From Halorientalis persicus (lineage in GTDB: Archaea > Halobacteriota > Halobacteria > Halobacteriales > Haloarculaceae), in assembly GCF_900110215.1 (NCBI RefSeq), contig NZ_FOCX01000008.1:1-64000 (forward strand): a DNA stretch of 64,000 nucleotides, written 5' to 3'. Position 1 is the stretch's first letter. Every line of letters begins with the position of its first letter. A program made the position numbers and the translations under genes. Shown here in pieces: positions 33,405-41,352 of the stretch. A model generated the notes under the pieces. It searched no databases. It was not told the origin of the DNA and saw nothing but the letters and a program-made list of their open reading frames with translations.

Positions 33405-34097
33405 ATGACCGACGTCAAAACACACGTTCGGACAGCGGTGCGGAACGTCAGACGACGGGTCGACCGCCGAAAACCACCGGCAGACGAGGAGTATCTGCTG
33501 TTCAGTCTCGGGGTCGCCGACTACATCAGTCTCGTGGCGCTGTTTTTCGGCTGGACGGCGACGCTGCTGGTGTTGACCGGCGAGCCCAACTGGGCGCTGG
33601 TCTCCATGCTGGTCGCGTTCGGCTTCGACAAACTCGACGGGTTCTACGCCCGCGAGTTCGGCGAACCGACGACGATGGGGCGACACATCGACGCGTTCAT
33701 CGACGTGTTCACGTACCTGGTTCCGGCGGTCGCGCTCTATCACGTCGTTCTCTCTCCCGCCACGGTCCTCAGCGTCCTCGTCGGCTTCACCGTCCTCGCG
33801 TTCGGCCTCCTCCGACTGGTTCGGTTCGCCAGTGAGGGGCTCGAAGACGACGACGGGACGAGCTACTACCGGGGGCTCACCGTCGTCCACCTCAACGTCC
33901 TGATGGTCGGCAACTACTTCCTCGCCACCTTCGTCGACCAGTGGAACGGGTGGCTGGCGGCCGCGACGGTCCTGCTGACCGCTCCGCTGATGATCTCGAA
34001 CTACCGGAGCTACAAGACCGTCGGCAGTCACACCGTCGCGGGACTGCTCGCGCTCGCCGTCGTCGGGCTCGCGCTGGTCCTCGAATTCGGCATCTAA
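33405..34097 (+). CDS. CDP-alcohol phosphatidyltransferase family protein
   Basis: A 230-residue integral membrane enzyme with about six helices. The family signature is perfect: D75, D78, G79, A82, R83, G92, D96 and D100 in the spacing DxxDGxxARx8GxxxDxxxD. It would transfer a phosphatidyl (here archaetidyl) group from a CDP-activated lipid to an alcohol such as serine, glycerol phosphate or inositol phosphate. The acceptor cannot be read from sequence. It stands alone; the 100 bases upstream have several AT-rich boxes (33341-33349, 33361-33367, 33380-33388) from which the promoter cannot be chosen by eye. Confidence 0.93.
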   Translation: MTDVKTHVRTAVRNVRRRVDRRKPPADEEYLLFSLGVADYISLVALFFGWTATLLVLTGEPNWALVSMLVAFGFDKLDGFYAREFGEPTTMGRHIDAFIDVFTYLVPAVALYHVVLSPATVLSVLVGFTVLAFGLLRLVRFASEGLEDDDGTSYYRGLTVVHLNVLMVGNYFLATFVDQWNGWLAAATVLLTAPLMISNYRSYKTVGSHTVAGLLALAVVGLALVLEFGI

Positions 34098-34220
34098 TCT
34101 CAGTCGTCGCGCTCCGCCCGCCCCCGCTCGCCCTGTGCAGTCCCACCTTTTTCTCCTCGGGTTCGCTCCCCTCCGGTCGCGAACCCCTCGTGCAAAAACG
34201 TGGGCGAAAAAACCGGTCGC

Positions 34221-35648
34221 TCAGTCGTCGCTCTCGGCCCGCACCCGTTCACCCTGTGCCGTTTCGGGGAAGATCTTCCCCGGATTCAGCGTGTCCTTTG
34301 GGTCCAGGGCGCGTTTGAGCGCCCGCATCGCCTCGACGCTCTCCTCGCCGTGTTCGGACACGAGGTACTTCCGTTTCCCGCGGCCGACGCCGTGCTCGCC
34401 GGTACAGGTCCCGCCCATCTCGATGGCGCGCTCGACGATGTCGGTGTAGACTTCTTCCCCCGTCGCGATTGTCTCGGGGTCGTCCAGGTTCACCAGCACG
34501 GAGTAGTGGACGTTGCCGTCGCCGGCGTGGCCGAAGCAGGGGACGACGATGTCGTCTTCCGCGCCCCGATCCTTGGCGTAGCGGATGATCTCGGGGAGCT
34601 TGCTGATCGGGACGGTGATGTCGCCGGGGTGGAGCGGCTGGAGGTCGGGCTTCCACATCTGGATCGCGAAGGCGAGTTCCGCGCGGGCCTTCCAGAGCTG
34701 GTCCATCGCCTCCTCCTCGGCCATCTCGAACCGCTCGACATCGTGGCCCTCGAAGATCGACCGGCAGAAGTCGATCTCCTCGTCGATCCCGTGGTTGGCG
34801 TGGAATTCGAGGAAGACCATCGGGTCGGCCGGCAGGTCGGTGTCGTCGTCGGCGTAGTCGGCAGCGATCTCGGCGCTCACGTCGTCGACGAGTTCGATCT
34901 TGGCCACGTCCACACCGGACTGGATCGCGTCCATGACGGCCTCGGCGGCGTCGTCGAGCGTCGGGAAGATGGCCCGTCCGCCCCTGATCTGCTGGGGTCG
35001 TCCCTCCAGCTCAAGCGTCGCTCGCGTCACGACGCCGAGGGTCCCCTCGCTCCCGATCAGGAGCTCCTTCAGGTTGTACCCGCTGGAGGTCTTGACTGCC
35101 TTCGAACCGGTCTTGATCACGGAGCCGTCGGCGAGGACGGCTTCCAGTTCCAGCACCCAGTCGGCGATCTCGCCGTACTTGACGGTCTGCATCCCGCTGG
35201 CGTCGTTGGCGATCATGCCGCCGATGGTGGAGATGTCACCCGAAGACGGCAGCGGCGGGAAAAAGAGGCCGTGCTTGGCGACTTCCTCGTCGATCACGTC
35301 GCCCATCACACCCGGTTGCACGTCGATCTGGAAGTCGTCGGGGCGGACCGCCAGCACGTCGTTCATCCGTGTCATGTCCATGCTGACGCCCTCGTACTCG
35401 GGAACCGGGTTGCCTTCCAGGCTGGTGCCCGCAGCGTAGGGTGTCACCGGGACGCCACGTTCGTTGGCCGCGGCCAGGACAGCGGACACGTCCGCCGTCG
35501 ATTCGGGCCAGACGACGGCGTCGGGCTTGACGCCCGTCCCGGCACCGTCGGAGGCCCAGTCGCCCGCGTGGTTGTCCCGGTCGGAGTCCCCGAACGACAC
35601 CTGCTCGTCGGGCAGCACGTCCGTCAGAAACGAACAGTCGTGTGGCAT
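34221..35648 (-). CDS. FAD-linked D-2-hydroxyacid dehydrogenase (GlcD/D-lactate type)
   Basis: A 475-residue VAO/PCMH-family flavoprotein. The FAD-binding part has VPVTPYAAGTSLEGNPVP and IGGMIANDASGMQTVKYG. The C-terminal part has CFGHAGDGNVHYSVLV and CTGEHGVGRGKRKYL, typical of GlcD and D-lactate dehydrogenases. It should oxidise a D-2-hydroxy acid (lactate, glycolate or a longer chain) to the 2-oxo acid. No separate Fe-S subunit is nearby. The ATG at 35648 is supported by a TTTAAG box (35674-35679) 29 bases upstream. The product could be a substrate for the ThDP enzyme at 30969. Confidence 0.92.
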   Translation of the reverse strand: MPHDCSFLTDVLPDEQVSFGDSDRDNHAGDWASDGAGTGVKPDAVVWPESTADVSAVLAAANERGVPVTPYAAGTSLEGNPVPEYEGVSMDMTRMNDVLAVRPDDFQIDVQPGVMGDVIDEEVAKHGLFFPPLPSSGDISTIGGMIANDASGMQTVKYGEIADWVLELEAVLADGSVIKTGSKAVKTSSGYNLKELLIGSEGTLGVVTRATLELEGRPQQIRGGRAIFPTLDDAAEAVMDAIQSGVDVAKIELVDDVSAEIAADYADDDTDLPADPMVFLEFHANHGIDEEIDFCRSIFEGHDVERFEMAEEEAMDQLWKARAELAFAIQMWKPDLQPLHPGDITVPISKLPEIIRYAKDRGAEDDIVVPCFGHAGDGNVHYSVLVNLDDPETIATGEEVYTDIVERAIEMGGTCTGEHGVGRGKRKYLVSEHGEESVEAMRALKRALDPKDTLNPGKIFPETAQGERVRAESDD

Positions 35649-35817
35649 TGTATTACACCCACGCCCGGGCCGGCTTAAATCCATGCCGTACGCGGCCGGT
35701 TCCGCGATCGAGAGGACCGTCCCGGTCGATCCGCCCTCGACGCCACGGGGGTACGCTGGGGGCCCGATCGGCGATGGCGACCTGCTCTTTTATTACTCGT
35801 CCGTGAGATCCGTCGGT

Positions 35818-36690
35818 ATGTACGACCGGATCCTGCTGCCGACGGACGGGAGCGAGGAGGCGACGGCGGTCGCCGACGTAGCCTTCGATATCGCGGCGGC
35901 TCACGACGCGGCGGTCCACGTCCTCAACGTCGCGGACACGACCCGGGACAGCGTGACGAACATTCGCGGTCAGGTCGTCGACGCCCTCGTGGAGGAGGGT
36001 GAACGGATCGTCGACGACGTCGAGGAACGGGGCCGAGACCGGGGCGTAACCGTGTGGACGGAGGTCTTGCAGGGTGACCCGTCACCGACGATCGTCGATT
36101 ACGCGTCGGAGTCCGATATCGACCTCGTCGTCATGCCGACCCAGGGGCGACGCGGGCTGGAACGGGTCCTCCTTGGAAGCGTCACCGAACGGGTGATCTC
36201 GTCTGCGCCGGTTCCGGTTCTCGTCTGTAACCCTGGCTCGGAGTTCGCGTTCGCGTACCCACCCGAGCGCGTACTGGTCCCGACCGACAGGAGCGACGCG
36301 GCCGACCGGGCGCTGTCGGCGGGGATCGACGCCGCCGCCGCGACCGGCGCGACGCTGCACCTACTCACCGTCGCCGAGACGGCGTCGCTCGGTCCCGACG
36401 TGCGATCGACTAGCACGACGGAGCGACTCTCCGAGGCGGCCGAAGAAACGCTTGATGACGCCCGTACTCGTGCCGAAGCGGCCGGGGTCGAATCGCTCGT
36501 AACCGCCGTCCAGCAGGGACAACCGTACCGGGAGATCCGTTCGTACATCGAGGACGAGGACATCGATCAGGTCGTTCTGGGCACCGGCGAGGAGTCCGAT
36601 TTCGGCCATTTCCTCTGGGGCGGTGTCACGGCGAAACTCGTCAGATCGTCACCGGTCCCGATCCTGATAGCCCGAAATCGTGACCGGTAG
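35818..36690 (+). CDS. Tandem universal stress protein (two Usp domains)
   Basis: A 290-residue protein of two Usp repeats (about 1-138 and 145-290). The first ends with VVMPTQGRRGLERVLLGSVTERVI and carries the full ATP-binding signature. The second has VVLGTGEESDFGHFLWGGVTAKLV, a looser version. Each repeat ends in a VPVLV or VPILIA strand. Such tandem Usps act as nucleotide-binding stress or energy sensors. TTTATTACT at 35788-35796 lies about 27 bases before the ATG, again a leaderless start. Confidence 0.9.
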   Translation: MYDRILLPTDGSEEATAVADVAFDIAAAHDAAVHVLNVADTTRDSVTNIRGQVVDALVEEGERIVDDVEERGRDRGVTVWTEVLQGDPSPTIVDYASESDIDLVVMPTQGRRGLERVLLGSVTERVISSAPVPVLVCNPGSEFAFAYPPERVLVPTDRSDAADRALSAGIDAAAATGATLHLLTVAETASLGPDVRSTSTTERLSEAAEETLDDARTRAEAAGVESLVTAVQQGQPYREIRSYIEDEDIDQVVLGTGEESDFGHFLWGGVTAKLVRSSPVPILIARNRDR

Positions 36691-36755
36691 TCCCCACTCA
36701 GACAACTCTCCACAACGGCAAAGTTCCCTCATACCGGGAGACTTTACATAGGAGG

Positions 36756-36767
36756 GTTTCCATTGTT
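36756..36767 (+). promoter_or_regulatory. AACAATGG(A/T)AAC element upstream of the quinone oxidoreductase
   Basis: GTTTCCATTGTT is the reverse complement of AACAATGGAAAC. It lies 6-17 bases before the ATG at 36773 and downstream of a TTTACAT box (36743-36749), that is, between the core promoter and the transcript start. That position fits a repressor site. Identical or near-identical 12-mers occur at 17028 and 23650. Confidence 0.5.
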
Positions 36768-36772
36768 AGGTC

Positions 36773-37744
36773 ATGAAGGTAGCTGAGGTAACAGAGTTCG
36801 GCGGAAAAGAGAACATCGAGGTCAACGAGCGGGAGAAACCGGAGCCCGGGTCGGGCGAGGTCCGGATCGAGGTGAAGGCCGCGGGGATCAACTTTGCGGA
36901 CATCATGCAGCGCCGCGGGCACTACCAGGGCGGTCCCGAACCGCCGTACGTCCCCGGGATGGAAGTCGCGGGCGTCGTGGACGCCGTCGGCGATGGCGTC
37001 GGCCGCGAGGTCGGTGACGAAGTGATGGGCTTCGTCGAGGAGGGCGGCTACGCGGAGTACGCCATCGCCAACGCGGCGGGGCTGTTCGACCTCCCCGAGA
37101 ATATGTCCTACGAGGAGGGCGCGGGCTTCTCTGTCCAGTTCCTCACCGCCCACAACTGCCTGTTCGAGTGGGGCGACATGACCGAGGACGAGTCGGTGTT
37201 GATCCACGCCGCCGCGGGCGGGGTCGGGACTGCCGCCGTCCAGCTGGCCAGCAACGCCGGCGCGGACGTGTTTGGCACGGCGAGCACCGACGAGAAGCTC
37301 TCGCTGGCCGAAGAACTCGGCTGTGACCACCCGATTCAGTACACCGAGGAGGACTTCGTCGAACAGGTGAACGACCTCACTGACGGCGACGGTGTCGACC
37401 TCGTGCTCGACGGCATCGGCGGCGAGACGACCACCGAGAGCCTGAAGGCGCTGACCCACTTCGGCCGGATGGTTTCCTTCGGCGCGGCCTCGGGCGAACC
37501 GGGCCAGCCCAACACCGCCGACCTCCTGTTCAACAACCACACGATCATCGGCTACCACCTTGGGCAGGCCATGTACCGCGACCCCGGTCGTGTGTTCCAG
37601 GCCGTCCCGAAGCTGACCGAACAGCTGGGGTCTGGCGATCTCGAAGTGATCGTCGGGACGAGTTTCGACCTCGACGACGCTGCCGAGGCCCACCAGTACA
37701 TCGAGGACCGCAAGTCCAGCGGCAAGGTCGTCCTGAAACCCTGA
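36773..37744 (+). CDS. Quinone oxidoreductase-like MDR protein (zinc-independent)
   Basis: A 323-residue medium-chain reductase/dehydrogenase. The N-terminal GroES-like part has MKVAEVTEFGGKENIEV and INFADIMQRRGHYQ. The Rossmann part has the nucleotide loop HAAAGGVGTAAVQLA and a LDGIGGETTTESL segment. The catalytic zinc cysteines of alcohol dehydrogenases are absent, so the quinone oxidoreductase/enoyl reductase branch is indicated, using NADPH to reduce quinones, enones or enoyl thioesters. An enoyl-CoA role would suit the acyl-CoA genes in this window. The ATG immediately follows the shared regulatory element. Confidence 0.92.
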   Translation: MKVAEVTEFGGKENIEVNEREKPEPGSGEVRIEVKAAGINFADIMQRRGHYQGGPEPPYVPGMEVAGVVDAVGDGVGREVGDEVMGFVEEGGYAEYAIANAAGLFDLPENMSYEEGAGFSVQFLTAHNCLFEWGDMTEDESVLIHAAAGGVGTAAVQLASNAGADVFGTASTDEKLSLAEELGCDHPIQYTEEDFVEQVNDLTDGDGVDLVLDGIGGETTTESLKALTHFGRMVSFGAASGEPGQPNTADLLFNNHTIIGYHLGQAMYRDPGRVFQAVPKLTEQLGSGDLEVIVGTSFDLDDAAEAHQYIEDRKSSGKVVLKP

Positions 37745-37807
37745 GCCGCCACTGTCGAGTTCGAAGCGACCAGTACCATTAGGAACCGGCAGTCCCTAGC
37801 CGGGGTG

Positions 37808-38503
37808 ATGACCCGTGAGGCCGTCCAAGCCGGGTTCGCAGAGTTCGTCGGTGACATCGTCGACACAGCGTACGACGAGTTCGACGTGGTCGCCGTGTTG
37901 CGTGGTGGGTCGGGAACCAGCGGCCGCCTGCTCAACAAACTCCTCAAGAACAGTCGCCGCCTCGACCAGCGCGTCGTTCGCCCGGAGTTGCGCGAGTACC
38001 GCCGTCGGGTCCTCGACCAGTTCGAGCCGGTCCTGGCCTACGCCGCCGATGGTGACGGTGATTTCGAGGACTACCGGAATCGGGTCCGCGAGGCTGACGT
38101 GTACCTCGCCCATCTCCGGCCGTCCGTCCGTGGCGACCGCCGGCAGGCCATCGAACAGGCCCAACTCGACAGACAGCGCCGGCTGGCCGAGGCCGCCCGG
38201 CCGCTGGTCGAGTCACCCGAATCCGACTTCTGGGCCGCCGCCGTCGACGCGCTCGACCGGGACCACGCCCGCGACCTCGTCCAGACACACTTCACGTTCA
38301 CCGATCCGCTCCGGGAGTACCCCGACGCCTTTCTCTTCGAGACCGAGATCGACCCGGGTGACGTGGTCGGTGGCCCGCTGGCCGGTCGGCTCCCCTCGGT
38401 GACCGTCGAGTACACCGACGAGGTGATCCGGGTGCTCGAACGGGCCGAGGCCACCGTGGTCGAGCGGGCGCTCTCCGAACTGGACCGGCGGTTCGACGCC
38501 TGA
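37808..38503 (+). CDS. Hypothetical protein, 231 aa
   Basis: A soluble, charged, mostly helical protein rich in Arg, Asp and Leu, without cysteine motifs or signal sequence. Segments such as GGSGTSGRLLNKLLKNSRRLDQRVV and EADVYLAHLRPSVRGDRRQAIEQAQ suggest a helical bundle with nucleic-acid or protein contacts, but no family is recognised. The ATG at 37808 follows an overlapping GTG at 37805. It is encoded 63 bases after the quinone oxidoreductase on the same strand and ends close to the opposing membrane protein gene. Confidence 0.7.
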   Translation: MTREAVQAGFAEFVGDIVDTAYDEFDVVAVLRGGSGTSGRLLNKLLKNSRRLDQRVVRPELREYRRRVLDQFEPVLAYAADGDGDFEDYRNRVREADVYLAHLRPSVRGDRRQAIEQAQLDRQRRLAEAARPLVESPESDFWAAAVDALDRDHARDLVQTHFTFTDPLREYPDAFLFETEIDPGDVVGGPLAGRLPSVTVEYTDEVIRVLERAEATVVERALSELDRRFDA

Positions 38504-38526
38504 AAATCCCGAATCCGAACCCCCAC

Positions 38527-39228
38527 TCACTCCCGAGGGTCTCCCAGCATGATAGCGACGCCGAAGACGGTGAGTCCGAGTACGACGCCGAGTGCACGGG
38601 CAGTGAGGATCACCATGGCCGCCGCTTCGGCCTCCGCATCCGGCGGCGAACGATCACCCGACACCTCCCAGAGCAAGTGATACTCACCGCCGGACCGCAC
38701 GACGATCCCACCCCGGGGGTTCCGGTGGTCTGTCCAGTCGATGGGTCGATGAGTGGTCAGGTTCCGCTCGTCCAGGAGTCGCCGTTCCCGCGGCGAGAGG
38801 TCGTCACGCTCGACGGAGACGTTCTCGAGCACGTCTCCCCAGGAGACCGGAACGAGGAGCGCGGTGACCGTCTCGTCGTCCGTTTCGACGACCCGTCTGT
38901 GAAGCTGACCCTCGATACCGACGAACCGTTCTCCCGCACTCGCGGCGCGTCCGACGCCCGTGGGGTAGTTCTGCACGAACCGCACGGAACCGTTGGCTTC
39001 GATCGCCTCGTCGAAGACGCATCCCCAGTCCTGCTGACTGTATTCGCATCCGATCCCCGCGATGTCCGTTCCCCTGGCTGCTCGCGGGAGGCGATCCCCG
39101 TCGCTCGGCAACTCGACCGCGCGATACTCGAACGCCGGATCCGTGGCGTGCGGGAAGACCAGAATCGGATTGGCGACCAGCACGACCCCGACCACCAGTA
39201 ACACTCCTCGAACGTATCTGGAGGGCAC
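38527..39228 (-). CDS. Hypothetical membrane protein with external domain, 233 aa
   Basis: A protein with an N-terminal hydrophobic segment (about 8-24, signal or anchor), a hydrophilic domain of about 170 residues, and a C-terminal helix (about 207-226) before DPRE. The central domain contains GIGCEYSQQDWGCVFDEAIEA, two cysteines that could form a disulfide outside the cell, and an NLTTHRPIDW segment. No family is recognised. It probably faces the cell exterior. It stands alone, 41 bases downstream of the stop of the MptE-like gene on the same strand. Confidence 0.7.
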   Translation of the reverse strand: MPSRYVRGVLLVVGVVLVANPILVFPHATDPAFEYRAVELPSDGDRLPRAARGTDIAGIGCEYSQQDWGCVFDEAIEANGSVRFVQNYPTGVGRAASAGERFVGIEGQLHRRVVETDDETVTALLVPVSWGDVLENVSVERDDLSPRERRLLDERNLTTHRPIDWTDHRNPRGGIVVRSGGEYHLLWEVSGDRSPPDAEAEAAAMVILTARALGVVLGLTVFGVAIMLGDPRE

Positions 39229-39269
39229 ATCGACCCCTGGAACCGATCAGGTGAAAAACAGTTCGCTCG

Positions 39270-39956
39270 CTATATCGGCAGCATCGACACGTCGATACCG
39301 TCCCGTCGGCCGTCCAGTACGTCGAACCGTTCATCTCGGCGCTGTTCGAGCCAGTAGAGCAATCGTTCGGCCCACGTCAGCTTCCGCCCTTTCGCCTCGC
39401 TCACGCCGGGATCGTCGAAGTCCCAGCCCACGAAGGTCAGTTCGGCCGCACCGACGTGGCCGGCCAGAAAGGCCGCCCGGTCGCCGTCGGTGAACCCGCC
39501 GAAGTTCTCCACCGGTCCCCCCGGCTCGGCCTGTGTCGTCGGGAGCACCTGTTCGTCCGTAAACCGGGGTACCCACTCTCTGACGGCCGCGACGTTGTCG
39601 CCGTGGGCGTGTGTCGCGACCGGGATGCCCTGATCGGTGAGGTCCAGGGCCGTCCCGGGATTCTTGTCGAGGTCGGTGACCATGCAGTCGACAGCGACCC
39701 CCTCCTCACGCAGGGTATCCACGGCCGTCGACGCGGCGATCACGGCGTCGGCCGCGGCTGCGCGGTCGGCCTCGGCCGCCAGTGACGGTCCCGCACCCGC
39801 GATCGCGACGCGCTGGTCGGTGAAATCCAGCTCTGCCATGTCGAAGGACCCGACGAGGTCGGCGAGTACGTCCCGAGCACGCTCGTCGCCGCGACGGTCG
39901 TAGCCGAAATCCGCGAGGATGGCCTCGTAGACGGGTTCCCAGGTGCAAAATTCCAT
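39270..39956 (-). CDS. mptE: 6-hydroxymethyl-7,8-dihydropterin pyrophosphokinase, MptE type
   Basis: A 228-residue DUF115-type protein. Key segments are AIAGAGPSLA, IAASTAVDTLREEGVAVDCMVTDLDKNP, THAHGDNVAAV and LTFVGWDFDDPG, all characteristic of archaeal MptE enzymes that transfer pyrophosphate from ATP to 6-hydroxymethyl-dihydropterin. The step makes the activated pterin used for tetrahydrofolate or methanopterin-type cofactors. A strong TATA box (39981-39989) is 29 bases from the ATG, so the gene has its own leaderless transcript. The dihydropteroate-synthase gene, the next enzyme in the pathway, lies 188 bases upstream on the same strand. Confidence 0.88.
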   Translation of the reverse strand: MEFCTWEPVYEAILADFGYDRRGDERARDVLADLVGSFDMAELDFTDQRVAIAGAGPSLAAEADRAAAADAVIAASTAVDTLREEGVAVDCMVTDLDKNPGTALDLTDQGIPVATHAHGDNVAAVREWVPRFTDEQVLPTTQAEPGGPVENFGGFTDGDRAAFLAGHVGAAELTFVGWDFDDPGVSEAKGRKLTWAERLLYWLEQRRDERFDVLDGRRDGIDVSMLPI

Positions 39957-39980
39957 GCTAAGCGCTCACCGACTTGGTCC

Positions 39981-39989
39981 TATATAAAT
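39981..39989 (-). promoter_or_regulatory. TATA box of mptE
   Basis: TATATAAAT on the plus strand (ATTTATATA on the coding strand) is centred 29 bases from the ATG at 39956. It is one of the clearest core promoters in the window, and lies in the 188-base gap that separates mptE from the dihydropteroate synthase gene. Confidence 0.7.
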
Positions 39990-40144
39990 CGAGGTGAGCC
40001 GAAGTGGCACAACCTGGTACCCCTACCCGGGTGCCCTTTCGGCCTTCACCCCCCTGTTTTGGCGCATCTGGCATAAGTTTTCTCTTCGTCAGACACCCCG
40101 GTCGGCCGTCGTCCGGCGGCTGGCGTCTGACGAGTAAGCAGGGC

Positions 40145-41293
40145 TTACGCCGCCGGTAGTCCGTTCGTAATCGCCGACAGAACGGGTGCGAGCGAATCTC
40201 TGTCGACACCCGCGGCCAACCGCCGGAGGGCGCTGACCGTCCCGAACAGCAGGAGCGGCCCGTTGCCGTCACAGTCCCCACCGTTCTCGACGGCCGTGAC
40301 GCCGTAGGTACCGGCCTCGTTGCGGAGCAGTGTTGCGGCCGTCCGGTCGAGCCCCGATACCTCGAACACCCGAACGACGGCGTCGTCTGCGTAGGTACCA
40401 TCGACGCCGAGCCGGTCGAGATGCCGGCGGGCCTCGCCGGTCGTGGTCACGTCCAGTTCCTCGACCTCGGGCGTTCGGACCCGTTCGCGAGTGAAGGCGT
40501 CACCCACCAGCGCGGCGTCGCGGGTCTCTTTCACGTCGTGGGTCCGGATCACGTGCGCGCCGCGCTCGACGGCCATCGCCGTGGCCGCGAGGCTCACGGG
40601 GAGGGCCTCCTCGGTCGTCCGGCCGGCGATCTCCCGGAGGAAGTTCTTCCGGTTGATCGAGACCAGCAGCGGGTAGCCGTAGCCCCGGAACTCACGGAGC
40701 CGGTCGAAGGTCTCTCGGTCGTCGTCGGTGGTCTTGTCCTCGCTCCAGCCGCCGAAGGCGGGGTCGAGGATCGTCTTGTCGGTGAACCCGTTGAGTTCGA
40801 GGGCGTCGTAGATGTCGTCGACCGCTTCGATAGCGCCCGGCCGTTCCAGATCCGGCGGGCTGGCCATCTTCGCGACGGCCACGTCGTAGTCGGCACAGAC
40901 CTCGGGTAGCTCCGGGTCGGCGAACCCGCAGATGTCGTTGACCATGTCGAAACCCCGATCCAGGGCGGCCTCGGCGACCTCGTGGTAGCGGGTCTCGATA
41001 GAGAAGACGGCGTCGCCGGAGACGCTCTCGATGGTCTCGACGGCCGTATCGAGCCGGTCGAGTTCCTGCTCGGCGGAGAGCACGTCGAACTTCTTGTTGG
41101 CCGATTCGAGGCCCACGTCGACGATGTCTGCCCCTTCGTCGATGAGTTCCTCGTCGACGTACTCGGCGGCGTCTCCGGGGTCGTCGTAGACGCTCGGGTC
41201 GTACGGCGACTCGCTGGAGACGTTCAGCACGCCCATGATGCGGGGCGGATGGTCGTCACCGATGCCCAGCCCGGCCGCGTCGACGTTGCGCAT
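40145..41293 (-). CDS. folP: Dihydropteroate synthase family protein with C-terminal extension
   Basis: A 382-residue protein. Residues 18-270 follow DHPS: IMGVLNVSSESPYDPS, SIETRYHEVA with E100 where most enzymes have Asp, NDICG (N119), DPAFGGW (D177), VSINRKNFL (K216) and GAHVIRTHDVKETRDA (H252). The GGESTRPGA loop is replaced by VGLESANKKF. The enzyme would join the activated pterin to p-aminobenzoate or a related amine. Residues 280-382 form an extra acidic alpha/beta domain of unknown role, about 100 residues longer than ordinary DHPS. The start at 41293 is backed by a GTTTTACC box about 27 bases upstream. Confidence 0.85.
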   Translation of the reverse strand: MRNVDAAGLGIGDDHPPRIMGVLNVSSESPYDPSVYDDPGDAAEYVDEELIDEGADIVDVGLESANKKFDVLSAEQELDRLDTAVETIESVSGDAVFSIETRYHEVAEAALDRGFDMVNDICGFADPELPEVCADYDVAVAKMASPPDLERPGAIEAVDDIYDALELNGFTDKTILDPAFGGWSEDKTTDDDRETFDRLREFRGYGYPLLVSINRKNFLREIAGRTTEEALPVSLAATAMAVERGAHVIRTHDVKETRDAALVGDAFTRERVRTPEVEELDVTTTGEARRHLDRLGVDGTYADDAVVRVFEVSGLDRTAATLLRNEAGTYGVTAVENGGDCDGNGPLLLFGTVSALRRLAAGVDRDSLAPVLSAITNGLPAA

Positions 41294-41352
41294 ACCGCTC
41301 CCAGGGAATCCAGCCGGTAAAACGACGTGATTCGCGTCGGGTGACCCCGCCG

